Assembly (NCBI GenBank): GCA_951813045.1 | Contig: CATOTF010000002.1 | Span: 1,178,001 to 1,242,000 of the forward strand | Length of the DNA stretch: 64,000 nucleotides | DNA from: an uncultured Rhizobiaceae bacterium | GTDB lineage: Bacteria > Pseudomonadota > Alphaproteobacteria > Rhizobiales > Rhizobiaceae | Direction of reading: 5' to 3' | Part shown: positions 28,935 to 39,803 of the stretch, piece after piece | How the letters are laid out: every line of letters begins with the position of its first letter | How positions within the stretch are numbered: the first letter of the stretch is position 1 | Notes under the pieces: generated by a model | Seen by the model: only the letters and a program-made list of their open reading frames with translations | Database searches by the model: none | Told to the model about the DNA's origin: nothing | Translations under genes and position numbers: made by a program

Positions 28935-31900
28935 TCAATTAAATCGACCAGCTGCATGGGCGAGCATTGTGTATACCTTACCGGTATCAGACGTCAGGTA
29001 GGTTTGCGTCATGATATTGTCACGGTCATTTTTCGCCACATCAGAAATGAGTTTTTCAAAATCCATGATGTAGCGGTCAACGGATTCTCTAAACCTTTGA
29101 TCCTTGTGATACTTGCCAAGGATTTCTTCAAAAAGCTGCTGGCCTTGAGGGGTATAGGATTCCCGTTTGAACACATTTTGTTCGCCGCGTTGATAACGCG
29201 CCCACAGGGACACAGCATCGTCGTGTTCTAGCGCTTTGGCGATGTCGCCAGAAAGGCTGGTTAAGGATTCACCACCGACACGGTTGCGTGGAATCGTGTT
29301 TGTCGGTTCATCCCGCGATGCGCGACGTAGCAAATCACTCACCCAGCCGCTGCCGCCTGGAGATGACGGGGCTTTGTTCAGACCAGCATCAAAATCCAGC
29401 CCACCGCGTAGCGAGGGAGTTTCAGCAGGAGCCGGCGGTGCTGTGGGAGTGGGCTCAGGCGCAGGAGTTTGTGCGACCGGTATGGGTGGTGCAGCAGGTG
29501 GCGGCGACGGTTGCGTCAATGGTGGTGTTGATGGCTGTGACAATCTAGGAGCAGGCGCTGGTTTCGGCGGCTGAGGTGTCGGGCTCGGAACGCTAGGCGC
29601 AGGCTGTGGGGATGCTGTTTGCCCCGAGGAAATCAAATTACTCGATGCTGCGTCCTGTATCCGCGGAGATTTGTTGACGATATCCGTCAGATCTTTCAAC
29701 GCTTTGATTTGATCAGAAACGACCCGGCGCATTGCGTCGGTGCTTTCTTTTGTTTCTTCAGGAAGATCAATTATCGATTTCTTGAGCTCACTGCGGGTGG
29801 CTGCCAAATCCTGACGTAAATCCTGTGCAGCCCGGCGCATGGCTTCAGTTGCGACTGCGAACCTTTCTGTGGCTTCCGACGCGGCAGAACTGACCTCATC
29901 GGCAAGACCTTGAGTCAGACTTTGAGCTCGACCTTCTGCAGATGAAACACTATCCGTCATCATTGAGGTAAATCGGGTCATGAGTTCATCGAGATCGGCT
30001 GTTTTAGCCACCAATCCATTGGTCAAGGACTCAATGACGTCTCGACGCTCCTCAAGATTTCCAGAGATGTTGTTTTGAGTGTGATCAAGCAACTGGGAAA
30101 CCGCAGTTAGGGCGGTGCTTTGTTGCTCAAAACGGCCTGCAATTTCAGCGATCTCAACAAGAACAGTTGCGGAGATATCCTTCAGACCAACATAGTTGTT
30201 TTCAATTAGACTGGAAGATGTGTTGAGATCTTGTGAAGCTCTGCCAACAGCGGATTTGAATTCCTGGGTCTGAGTGGAAAGTGTTCCCTGAACATTATTC
30301 AGATTTTCATCTGCTGTGGTAATGAGAGTGGAGAGTTCCGTGTTTGAACTCTCGAGGCGATGTAATAGGCTGCCCAATTCGGTGCTTAACCGTTCGTTTG
30401 TTTGGCTCAATGCCGTGATCGACTCATTGGATTTACCAGTCAATGAATTGACAAGATCGGCGCTTTCAGTCCGTATTCTTTCGCCAACTTCGAGGGCTGT
30501 TTCGCTGATCTGTCTGGATAATTGCTCGCCACTGGCGACGAGGGCGTTGGCTTGGCTTCCCACGGCTTCGGAGAGGTGTTTTGATGAGCTATCGAGCTTG
30601 TCTACAAGTAAGCCGGTTCTGTCTTCAATCGCGATGTAACGGGCTGCAAGGTCTTCCGCAGCGGCTTGAGCCGATAGTTCCATGCGCTCGTTTGATGCAA
30701 CGAGCATGCCTTCCAATTTGTTTGCGGCATCATCCGCTGAAGCTTTGAACAGTCCGGAAGTCTGCCCAAGCTTTTCACCCAAATCATCAGCAATTTGTTT
30801 AGTGGATTGCGCCAATGCCGCCGCGACGGCCTGACCGTCTCGCTCAAAGTTTTGGAGCAAGGGCATAGTATCTTTTGTGAGCAATTGACTAAGCTCACGA
30901 GAACGCGCGGCGAGCATCGTGTTGAGTTCGGACGTGCGCTGGCTCAGGGTTGTTGTAACCTGTTCTGCCCGAGCATTAACCGCGCCGTCGACCATTGCAA
31001 GCTGGGCTTCCAATTGGCCTTCCATGGCCCTGACAGATGATATGACAGCCGTTTCCGCTTTAACCGTCTGCGTGGTAAGAGCGGTGGAAATCCCTTCCAG
31101 ATTGTCTTCAAGCGCTGCGGTCAGTTCTTGTGCACGTTTGGTCAACGCCTCGTTGACGAGCCCGGCACCTTGATCAAGTGACGCAGATATCGCTTCAACA
31201 CGGCTGCCCAAGGTGAGATCAATCACGCCCACCTGTTCATTGAACGTATCCTGCATGGCCGCTGTACGTTCCGCGAGAATACGGTCTGCAGCAGCGGTTC
31301 CCCGCGCAATTGTCTCGTCGATTGAAGTAATCCGTTGCGCGACTTTACCGTCTATCTCGGTAATTCTCGTGCTCATGGTCTCGTTAATCTCTTCGACACG
31401 GGCGGCTAAAGACAAGCCAAGCTCCATCGCTTTAGAATCGAGCATTTCCTTGGTGTCTTCGAGTTGTGACGCAAGACCAGATTTAATCCCGGTTTGGCCT
31501 TCCGCAAACGTACTGGCAATTTCCTTGGATCTTTCAATAAGGGTATCACTAAACTGCTTGGTGCGGCTCTCCAGTGCTCTTTCAACATTCTCAACACTCG
31601 CCATAAACAGCGTGTTTTGTTCATCGAATTGGCCTGTGATATTGCTTAACTGTCCATTGAGTGTCTGACCAAAGTTGGAAATTTGCTCGCTGAATGTGCC
31701 ATCGACCCTTTGAACTCCCTCGTTCAATATGTTGTCGAGTTCCGATGTGCGTTGTCCCAGCCTTTCGACAAGCGAATTACCGCTGAGGTTTAGATTATCA
31801 TTAAGAGAAGTAATCTGATCGCCGACTTTCGTTTGAAGATCCTCGGACAGGAAGTTTATTCTCTCCGCCAATTCGTTGGATTTGATCTCCAGCACGTTGC

Positions 31901-34295
31901 TGGTGGACGTGCCCGATGCTGAAATTCGTTCGACAATACCCAGGCTTGTCGCTTCGATATGGTCAGTGATTTCATTGGCTTTGGACGCCAGAACGTCAGT
32001 CAATGATTCGCCCGCGAAGCTGAGGGAGGCTTTCACCTCGTCAACCGCGCCTGCTGTCGCCGAACCGGCAGCAGCCAGTTTAGACAGCAATTCTGAACTG
32101 CTTTGTTCGATGCGTGCACCAATTTCTTCGCCACTGGCGAGCAGATTGGACGCGAGGTTTTCCGATGCAAAACCTAATGTTGCTTTGACTTCTTCTATTG
32201 CTCCAGCGGTAGTTGTTCCTGCCGTATCTAATTGTGACAGCAGTTCACTGGTGCTCAGTTCGATGCGGGAAGTAATTTCATTGCCGCTTGACGCCAGGTT
32301 GGACGCAAGGTTCTCTGAGGCAAATGCAAGGGACGCATTTGCCTCGACGATTGCATCTTGAGTTGTCGTTCCTGCAGCCGCAATTTTGTTGAAAAGGCTT
32401 GTTCCACTTTCTTCAATGCGATGGGCAACCTCTTGGCCTTTTGTTGAGAGCGAGCTAACAAGGTTTTCTGAGGTGAATCCAAGCGATGAGCTCGCTTCAT
32501 CGACCGCGACTTTAACCGCATCTCCCGCATGGGTCAGTTTGTTCACCAGGCCCTCGCTGTTTTCAAATAGATGCTGTGCGATCTCGTCGCCCTTAGTTGA
32601 AAGTGTGGAAGCTAGATTTTCCGCCGTAAATGAAAGCGATGCGTTAGCCTCTTCAATTGCATCTTTTGCAACTTCGCCTGTTGTCGCGAGCTTTTCTACA
32701 AGACCTGTTCCGCTTTCATCGATGCTGTTTGCAATCTGGTCGCTCTTTTCAGAGATCGACGCGGCCAGGCTTTCTGACGCCAATGCAAGGGAAGCATTTG
32801 CTTCTTCCACCGCGCTTTTTGTTGTGTCAGACGCTCTGGCTACCTTACTCAGAAGTTCGTGGCCACTCTCTTCAATGCGCTTGCCAAGTAAATTGCCTTC
32901 CTCGGCGAGAGAAGATGCTAAGCCTTCTGACGCAAACGCAAAGGAAGCATTAGCTTCCTGCACGGCATTCTTGGTGACTTCACCGGTTTCGACAAGTCGC
33001 GAAATGAGGCCTGAACTGGACTCTTCAATCTTGTTGCTGAGCACATCGCTATGAGCGGCAAGTGTTGCCGACAGGTTTTCGGTGGCGAAACCCAGGCCCG
33101 CTTTTACTTCATCAACTGTAGCGGCTGTTGCGGTTCCAGTATCTTTCAGGGCATCCAAAAGTCCGGTCCCGGCTTCTTGAATGCGAGATGCCAATACGTC
33201 GCCTCGGGATTCCAGCCCTTCAACCAATTGATCGGACCCGATCGCGAAAGAAGTCTGCATTTCTTCGAACAGGCGTCCTGTCGCGTCTCTGGTGCCGTCG
33301 ATCTTTTCAACGATAGCCCCGCCGGATCCTTCAATCTGTTGGCCGATCTCTAGGCCTTTTTGATCCAGTTGAGAAAGTAGAAGATTAGCAGCGACATCCA
33401 GCGAAGCTTTCATTTCTTCGTTGGTATTTTCCAGGGATTGTGCAAATTGCGTTTGGGCAGTAGCCACGTTCTCACTTATCTGCAACGCAGATAGATTGAG
33501 GTCTTCTTTAAGGGTTTCGCTGGCACCGGAGATAGAAGAACGTACACGCTCGGTGTGGTTGAAGATGGATTCCCTCTCCGCAGCTAGTTCTTCAACCAGA
33601 CCGCGCATTTTATTCTCGTTATCGGTGTAGGAGCTCTCCAGTGAGGAAACTTCGGTATGTACCAACCCCTCAAGTTCGGATGCCCGCGCCATCGCCCGTT
33701 CGATGCTGTCAGTAAGCGCATTGACTTCAACCCGCACGGCCTGGCCTACATTGCGGACGGAATTTATCGATTCAGCCTCTGGCTCGATCAGCCGATAGGC
33801 AACTTCTGTCATTGAGCGCGCGGCAAGCCGCATTTCTTGCGACCGGCGAATGATAAGCGCGAACCCCCAGATAAGAAGTAATGGCAGTAAAACGCTGCCG
33901 GTAAAATAAATCAGATTGGGCTGCTCGGTGACATTAAGCCAGGTTTCCTGCGCGAAAAGGCTTTCGCCGATAGTTTTATAGCCAGCCCAAACTGTAACGC
34001 CGATCCAGATCAAGCTCAAAAGGAAAGCGAACCATAAGATTGTCGTGGGAGGCTTTTTTGCAAGTGAAGCAGCAAATCGTGCTGCGCCAGAACCTGTTGC
34101 ATCATTTGCCGCAGCTGCGGTTGGAACAACCACATCATTATTTATTGGTTTGGAAGCGGCTGGAGCGGGCGGAGCGTACGGGTCTTTAAAGTCGTCAGCA
34201 GTCGCTTCTTCGTTGAAGTCGATCTTTAAAGCTTCTTCAACCGCGTTAAGTGCTTCATCAGCCGCTTCACTGCTCTTGGTTGTCCGTTTAGCCAT
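28935..34295 (-). CDS. Giant membrane-anchored coiled-coil protein, GPR/RgsE-like polar growth protein
   Basis: 1786 residues. The N-terminus is acidic and Pro/Ala rich; two membrane helices lie at about 85-105 and 128-149; the rest is a long helical, coiled-coil region of the apolipoprotein-like type. Residues 355-762 are eight tandem 51-residue repeats built on ENLASxL...GxEIxxRIEESxxxLLxKL...AVxEANASLxFAS. A Pro-rich stretch follows near residues 1560-1620, then a compact C-terminal domain of about 140 residues. This layout matches the Growth Pole Ring protein of Agrobacterium (RgsE in Sinorhizobium), about 2100 residues, which rings the growing pole. The neighbouring Hpt and ferredoxin genes also recall rhizobial loci. 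Homology is my inference from architecture, not an alignment. Confidence 0.72.
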   Translation of the reverse strand: MAKRTTKSSEAADEALNAVEEALKIDFNEEATADDFKDPYAPPAPAASKPINNDVVVPTAAAANDATGSGAARFAASLAKKPPTTILWFAFLLSLIWIGVTVWAGYKTIGESLFAQETWLNVTEQPNLIYFTGSVLLPLLLIWGFALIIRRSQEMRLAARSMTEVAYRLIEPEAESINSVRNVGQAVRVEVNALTDSIERAMARASELEGLVHTEVSSLESSYTDNENKMRGLVEELAAERESIFNHTERVRSSISGASETLKEDLNLSALQISENVATAQTQFAQSLENTNEEMKASLDVAANLLLSQLDQKGLEIGQQIEGSGGAIVEKIDGTRDATGRLFEEMQTSFAIGSDQLVEGLESRGDVLASRIQEAGTGLLDALKDTGTATAATVDEVKAGLGFATENLSATLAAHSDVLSNKIEESSSGLISRLVETGEVTKNAVQEANASFAFASEGLASSLAEEGNLLGKRIEESGHELLSKVARASDTTKSAVEEANASLALASESLAASISEKSDQIANSIDESGTGLVEKLATTGEVAKDAIEEANASLSFTAENLASTLSTKGDEIAQHLFENSEGLVNKLTHAGDAVKVAVDEASSSLGFTSENLVSSLSTKGQEVAHRIEESGTSLFNKIAAAGTTTQDAIVEANASLAFASENLASNLASSGNEITSRIELSTSELLSQLDTAGTTTAGAIEEVKATLGFASENLASNLLASGEEIGARIEQSSSELLSKLAAAGSATAGAVDEVKASLSFAGESLTDVLASKANEITDHIEATSLGIVERISASGTSTSNVLEIKSNELAERINFLSEDLQTKVGDQITSLNDNLNLSGNSLVERLGQRTSELDNILNEGVQRVDGTFSEQISNFGQTLNGQLSNITGQFDEQNTLFMASVENVERALESRTKQFSDTLIERSKEIASTFAEGQTGIKSGLASQLEDTKEMLDSKAMELGLSLAARVEEINETMSTRITEIDGKVAQRITSIDETIARGTAAADRILAERTAAMQDTFNEQVGVIDLTLGSRVEAISASLDQGAGLVNEALTKRAQELTAALEDNLEGISTALTTQTVKAETAVISSVRAMEGQLEAQLAMVDGAVNARAEQVTTTLSQRTSELNTMLAARSRELSQLLTKDTMPLLQNFERDGQAVAAALAQSTKQIADDLGEKLGQTSGLFKASADDAANKLEGMLVASNERMELSAQAAAEDLAARYIAIEDRTGLLVDKLDSSSKHLSEAVGSQANALVASGEQLSRQISETALEVGERIRTESADLVNSLTGKSNESITALSQTNERLSTELGSLLHRLESSNTELSTLITTADENLNNVQGTLSTQTQEFKSAVGRASQDLNTSSSLIENNYVGLKDISATVLVEIAEIAGRFEQQSTALTAVSQLLDHTQNNISGNLEERRDVIESLTNGLVAKTADLDELMTRFTSMMTDSVSSAEGRAQSLTQGLADEVSSAASEATERFAVATEAMRRAAQDLRQDLAATRSELKKSIIDLPEETKESTDAMRRVVSDQIKALKDLTDIVNKSPRIQDAASSNLISSGQTASPQPAPSVPSPTPQPPKPAPAPRLSQPSTPPLTQPSPPPAAPPIPVAQTPAPEPTPTAPPAPAETPSLRGGLDFDAGLNKAPSSPGGSGWVSDLLRRASRDEPTNTIPRNRVGGESLTSLSGDIAKALEHDDAVSLWARYQRGEQNVFKRESYTPQGQQLFEEILGKYHKDQRFRESVDRYIMDFEKLISDVAKNDRDNIMTQTYLTSDTGKVYTMLAHAAGRFN
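32010..33233 (-). repeat. Eight tandem 153-bp (51-codon) repeats inside the GPR-like gene
   Basis: Each unit begins at an E/D-x-L codon trio and ends at F-A-S or similar; the ninth, degenerate unit starts exactly at 32009. Units are well diverged, sharing about half of their residues, so the array is old and not a recent expansion. Confidence 0.88.
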
Positions 34296-34676
34296 GCTTC
34301 TAAAGCCTCACTCATGGATGCAATAAATTACACATTGCACCTCGATCCAAATTCTCTCAATTTCCCAAAATGGGAAAATACGGGAGAAACACAGTAAACA
34401 TGGGGTCATGACACTGCAAAGTCACCCGCCGCTTTACCATATTAGTGGGGTCGATCCCATTTTGGTACTCCCAGAGACCGCTACCCCACGGAAATCGTTA
34501 AAAAAGGTTAACGAATGTGAGTGAGGCCATATGTAAATGGAGAACTGGACTGGTAATCCGCTGTGTTAACGGCCTTTTAAGCATGGTCGAAAGTGAAGGC
34601 ATGAATTAACGGGCTATAAAGCTAATAGGCGCAATTTTAGTAGTGTTAGTAGTATCTCGTCCAGAAAGTTCTCGCT
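34296..34676. promoter_or_regulatory. Divergent control region between GPR-like and Hpt genes
   Basis: 381 bp without a gene. It contains a CtrA box (34566-34580), two copies of CCAAAATGGG in inverse orientation (34365-34374 and 34456-34465), the first within the palindrome TTTCCCA-AAA-TGGGAAA, and several single TTAAC half sites. Confidence 0.6.
34566..34580. promoter_or_regulatory. CtrA binding box TTAA-N7-TTAA
   Basis: TTAA-CGGCCTT-TTAA, an exact match to the full alphaproteobacterial CtrA consensus with N7 spacing, located 97 bases before the Hpt gene and 271 before the GPR-like gene. CtrA is the cell-cycle master regulator in this order. Binding is inferred. Confidence 0.6.
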
Positions 34677-35096
34677 ATGGGAAGCATCAAACCGGTAAGA
34701 GCCGCTTACGCAACCGCGCATTGCAGATCAGCGGGTGTAGCAGCAATTGGCACAACAAATTCCACACCAGAATGCGCGAGCGCCAAAAATCCGGTGGATT
34801 TGGTGCATTTGTCACGGCAGACGCTTGGGGACAGGTCGCTTGAAAACGAAGTGCTTCAACTGTTTGTCAGCCAATCAAGATTGTTTTTGGACCGTCTGGA
34901 TAATGCCTCCACTGCTTCTGAGCGCAAATTAGCTGCACATACTGTCCTGGGCTCGGCAAGAAGCCTTGGTGCCTGGAGAGTGGCAGAAGAAGCGAGTATC
35001 GTAGAACAGCGTTGCGAATATGGATGCGACACGTCCGCACTACATAACGCGATTAATGAAGCGAACAGCTACATAAATAGCCTGTTGGAGGGCTAA
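34677..35096 (+). CDS. Hpt-domain (histidine phosphotransfer) protein
   Basis: 139 residues. After a poorly conserved first 40, an Hpt four-helix bundle follows: VDLVHLSRQTLGDRSLENEV, LQLFVSQSRLFLDRL, then AAHTVLGSARSLGAWRVA, where His is the phosphorylation site. The canonical form is HxLKGSA, so the lysine after His is replaced by Leu. It would shuttle phosphate in a phosphorelay. It is divergent from the GPR-like gene and upstream of a ferredoxin gene, an order I associate with rhizobia. The start is uncertain: no strong ribosome site is visible. Confidence 0.75.
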   Translation: MGSIKPVRAAYATAHCRSAGVAAIGTTNSTPECASAKNPVDLVHLSRQTLGDRSLENEVLQLFVSQSRLFLDRLDNASTASERKLAAHTVLGSARSLGAWRVAEEASIVEQRCEYGCDTSALHNAINEANSYINSLLEG

Positions 35097-35118
35097 TACC
35101 ACAAATATTATTTTGTGA

Positions 35119-36876
<1,758 letters not shown>

Positions 36877-36905
36877 CTCGTTTCGTTCAGCAAATGTCTC
36901 CATGT

Positions 36906-37670
36906 TCATGTCAGTCGCCGCATCCATCCTAATGTTAAGTCGGTTGGTCCACCAGGTCGATATTCGGCGCCGAGTGGGCGCGTGTAACCAAGCTTATCTA
37001 TGGTATTGAATATATGGGCGTAATTTACCTCGCCATGGCCGGGAGGTCCACGATCCGGAACGGATGCAAATTGAATGTGGCCGATAACAGGAAGCAGCGA
37101 TGTGAGACGACGGGTTAAATCACCTTCAGATATCTGAACGTGATAGCAATCAAACATCAATTTCAGGTTCGTTGCGCCAACTGTTTCGATAATTTGAACG
37201 GCTTGTGATGTTGTTTTCAGAAAATACTGTGGTGCGTCATGCCTGTTGAGCGGCTCGATCAACAGGGTTAAGCCGTTTGAAGCACATTTTTCACAGGCGT
37301 ATCTCAAGTTTGAAATGAAAGTATTTTGTGCTGTTTCACCACTCGAGTTACCAGCCATAATGTGAATGTTCTCAGCGCCAATTTGCAATGCAAAGGCAAT
37401 AGCCCGATCAATCGCTGCCCGCGCATCCTTTTCGCGTCCGGGAAGGGCGGATAGCCCACTCTCACCGGTACCCGTCTTGCCTCTGCTGGTGTTCAACCCC
37501 AGCATCTTCAGGCCAGTTTCGTTGAGAGCAGTCTTGATTTGCTCGACAGGGAGTTCGAATGGCCAATGGCATTCGACCGCGTTAAAGCCTGCAGTTTTTG
37601 CTGCGTGAATGGCCTGTGTAAACGGCAGCTCCGTCCAAAGAAATCCAAGGTTTGCTGAAAATCTGGTCAT
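36906..37670 (-). CDS. Hydroxypyruvate isomerase-like TIM-barrel protein
   Basis: 254 residues of the xylose-isomerase-like AP endonuclease 2 superfamily. Hyi-type motifs are FSANLGFLWTELPF at the start, GAENIHIMAG, LLIEPLNRHDAP (metal-binding Glu), LMFDCYHVQISEGD, and GHIQFASVPDR with GAEYRP at the end. It would interconvert hydroxypyruvate and tartronate semialdehyde, or act as an OtnI-type 2-oxo-tetronate isomerase. No glyoxylate carboligase or kinase gene is adjacent, so the pathway is open. Convergent with the ferredoxin reductase. Confidence 0.88.
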   Translation of the reverse strand: MTRFSANLGFLWTELPFTQAIHAAKTAGFNAVECHWPFELPVEQIKTALNETGLKMLGLNTSRGKTGTGESGLSALPGREKDARAAIDRAIAFALQIGAENIHIMAGNSSGETAQNTFISNLRYACEKCASNGLTLLIEPLNRHDAPQYFLKTTSQAVQIIETVGATNLKLMFDCYHVQISEGDLTRRLTSLLPVIGHIQFASVPDRGPPGHGEVNYAHIFNTIDKLGYTRPLGAEYRPGGPTDLTLGWMRRLT

Positions 37671-37927
37671 CTACCCTACTGATCTATCGTAAATTGTGTA
37701 GATGAGTAATAACGCTGGTTTGTTGGATTATTCCACCCTTCGGCTGCACTGTAACATTGTGTTGAGCAAGTTAACCTTTGGTAAATTACGAAAGAGGCTG
37801 GTTGTTCCGTGATTCCCCGAAAATTGGCCTGCTGAATTCCAATCACAAAGTTTCGAACAGATATTCTTTGAGTTTTAACCGAAAATCGCTAGCCTCCTTC
37901 TCGATGAACTGAATTGGAGCGGTATCA

Positions 37928-38518
37928 GTGAAGGCACAATTGTCGATTACGCTTTTGATTGGGACTTTAATGTGGACTGGAACGGCAGTTGCCCAGTCGC
38001 TTAAAGTGGTTGAAAAGACAAACTATTATAAGATCAAAGGCGAAAATGCCCGTGAATTTGCTCAATCCATGAGCAAAAAGGGGCCCTATTCCAGGCAACA
38101 CCGCACCAGAGCGTGGGCGACGGCAGCTAGAGATATCAGCTATCAATTGGTCTACAATAAAGAAAAAAAACGATGTGCAATTACCAATGCAAAGGTGTCG
38201 CTCAAAATTACCTACACAATGCCGAAACTGGCAAACCCTGGTAAAGTTTCGAATAAGCAAAAAAGAAATTGGCAAAAAATGCTCGGGCTCCTGACAAAGC
38301 ATGAACGCACCCATGGTTTGTATTATAAGCAGCTTGCCTCGAACGTGCGTCGCGACCTTCGTCGCATGAAACCGGCTTCAAAGTGCAGAGATCTGGTTAA
38401 GCGCGCCAAGGTTATCGTTGAAAAACTGAGCGCCGAAGACAAGAAACGCAATGACCGTTTCGACAATAGGGACCGTCGTAATTACCGACGTATGGCGCGC
38501 ATTTACAGGTCAAGTTAA
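37928..38518 (+). CDS. DUF922 secreted zinc-protease-like protein
   Basis: 196 residues with a signal peptide (LSITLLIGTLMWTGTAVA, cut near AQS). The zinc site HERTHG is at about residues 124-129, and the rest matches DUF922 proteins (KRCAITNAKVSLKITYTMP). The basic, Arg-rich tail (KKRNDRFDNRDRRNYRRMAR) is unusual and could bind acidic polymers. Predicted to be periplasmic. Substrate unknown. Confidence 0.82.
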   Translation: MKAQLSITLLIGTLMWTGTAVAQSLKVVEKTNYYKIKGENAREFAQSMSKKGPYSRQHRTRAWATAARDISYQLVYNKEKKRCAITNAKVSLKITYTMPKLANPGKVSNKQKRNWQKMLGLLTKHERTHGLYYKQLASNVRRDLRRMKPASKCRDLVKRAKVIVEKLSAEDKKRNDRFDNRDRRNYRRMARIYRSS

Positions 38519-38603
38519 GCGACCTCCGCACACCAAAGCAGGAATAATGAATCGCCACGTTATTCCCTTGCGCGGATGCCATTGCCTCGCCTATTGCTAG
38601 ATA

Positions 38604-39803
38604 ATGTCCGGAATAATTGTCCTCGCTCTTGCTTACATAATAAGCCATTTTTACCGTTCATTTCTGGCGGTGCTTTCACCACAACTGACGGCCGAACTTG
38701 GCATGTCTCCAGCAACGTTAAGCGATGCGCTTGGCGCGTGGTTTGCAGCTTTTGCGCTGAGTCAGTTTCTTGTTGGAGTGATGCTCGACAGGTTCGGCCC
38801 TCGCTGGACAACGGCATCCCTGTTTGCCGTTTGCGCGGGCGGCGGTGGGCTGTTGTTCGCCTTCGCACCCAACAGCACAATTATCCTTATCTCAATGGTG
38901 CTGCTCGGTATCGGTTGCGCGCCGGTGCTGATGGCATCCGTTTACATATTCAAGCGCAGCTATGACGGTCGGAAATTCGCAACGCTGACGTCGACCTTCA
39001 TAGCGGTTGGGCTTCTTGGAAATGTTCTCGGGTCGACGCCTCTTGCGTGGGGCATGGAAGCATTTGGCTGGCGCGGAGTTATGGCTGGCCTGTCCGTCCT
39101 CACAATCATATTGTCGGTTCTCGTTCTGTTTCTGGTGGAAGACCCGGAGCGGCTAAGCTCCAGTGGCGGAAGTCGGGGTGGCTACCTCGATATCCTTAAG
39201 ATGCGCGAACTTTGGCTCATTCTGCCGCTCATATTTGTCAATTACGGTGTTGTCGGCGGCATTCGAGGCATTTGGACGGGGCCTTATCTCGACCTTGTCC
39301 ATGGCCTGTCCGCGGTTGGCATAGGCAATATCGTGTTTGCCATGGCAATTGCGATGGCGCTCGGGAGCTTTATTTATGGTCCGGCAGACCGAATATTCAA
39401 TTCGCGTAAATGGGTGGTTTTGGTCGGAAGCATGGGCACGCTCATCGCGATGATTTATTGGGCACTCAATCCCACAGCATCACCCTCTGTTGTAACAATC
39501 ATCCTGGTGGTGATGGGATTGTGTTCCCTGTGTTACGGCGTGTTGATGGCCCATGCGACCGCCAATATTCCCGAACATCTGGCCGGTCGCGGCGTTACAT
39601 TGGTCAATTTTTTTAACATGGGTGGGGTCGGTGCCCTGCAGTGGCTCTCATCGGGGGTTTACCGCCAAAATGCAGATGAAGCAGTACCGATTGCCGGGTT
39701 CGAGGCCGTGATCTGGTTTTATCTGGCGATATTTACACTGGTTCTGGCCATCTACTTCTTTTCCAAAGATGTAAAACCCAACCCGGTTAACAGGTCAGTT
39801 TAA
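38604..39803 (+). CDS. MFS transporter
   Basis: 399 residues with 12 predicted membrane helices. The loop 2-3 motif is MLDRFGPRWTT; helix 4-5 carries GIGCAPVLMASVYIFKR. The first helix (ALAYIISHFYRSFLAVLSP) resembles the nitrate/nitrite and oxalate-formate-like porters, but substrate cannot be assigned. Its 3' end overlaps the asparaginase gene, convergent. Confidence 0.9.
   Translation: MSGIIVLALAYIISHFYRSFLAVLSPQLTAELGMSPATLSDALGAWFAAFALSQFLVGVMLDRFGPRWTTASLFAVCAGGGGLLFAFAPNSTIILISMVLLGIGCAPVLMASVYIFKRSYDGRKFATLTSTFIAVGLLGNVLGSTPLAWGMEAFGWRGVMAGLSVLTIILSVLVLFLVEDPERLSSSGGSRGGYLDILKMRELWLILPLIFVNYGVVGGIRGIWTGPYLDLVHGLSAVGIGNIVFAMAIAMALGSFIYGPADRIFNSRKWVVLVGSMGTLIAMIYWALNPTASPSVVTIILVVMGLCSLCYGVLMAHATANIPEHLAGRGVTLVNFFNMGGVGALQWLSSGVYRQNADEAVPIAGFEAVIWFYLAIFTLVLAIYFFSKDVKPNPVNRSV

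Noticed and set aside
29236-34326. Many long plus-strand frames (for example 31213-31668 and 32386-33054)
   Set aside because: Shadows of the repetitive GPR-like gene; repeats create long open frames on the other strand.
34498-34511. Second possible CtrA site TTAA-AAAAGG-TTAA
   Set aside because: Spacer is 6, not 7, bases.
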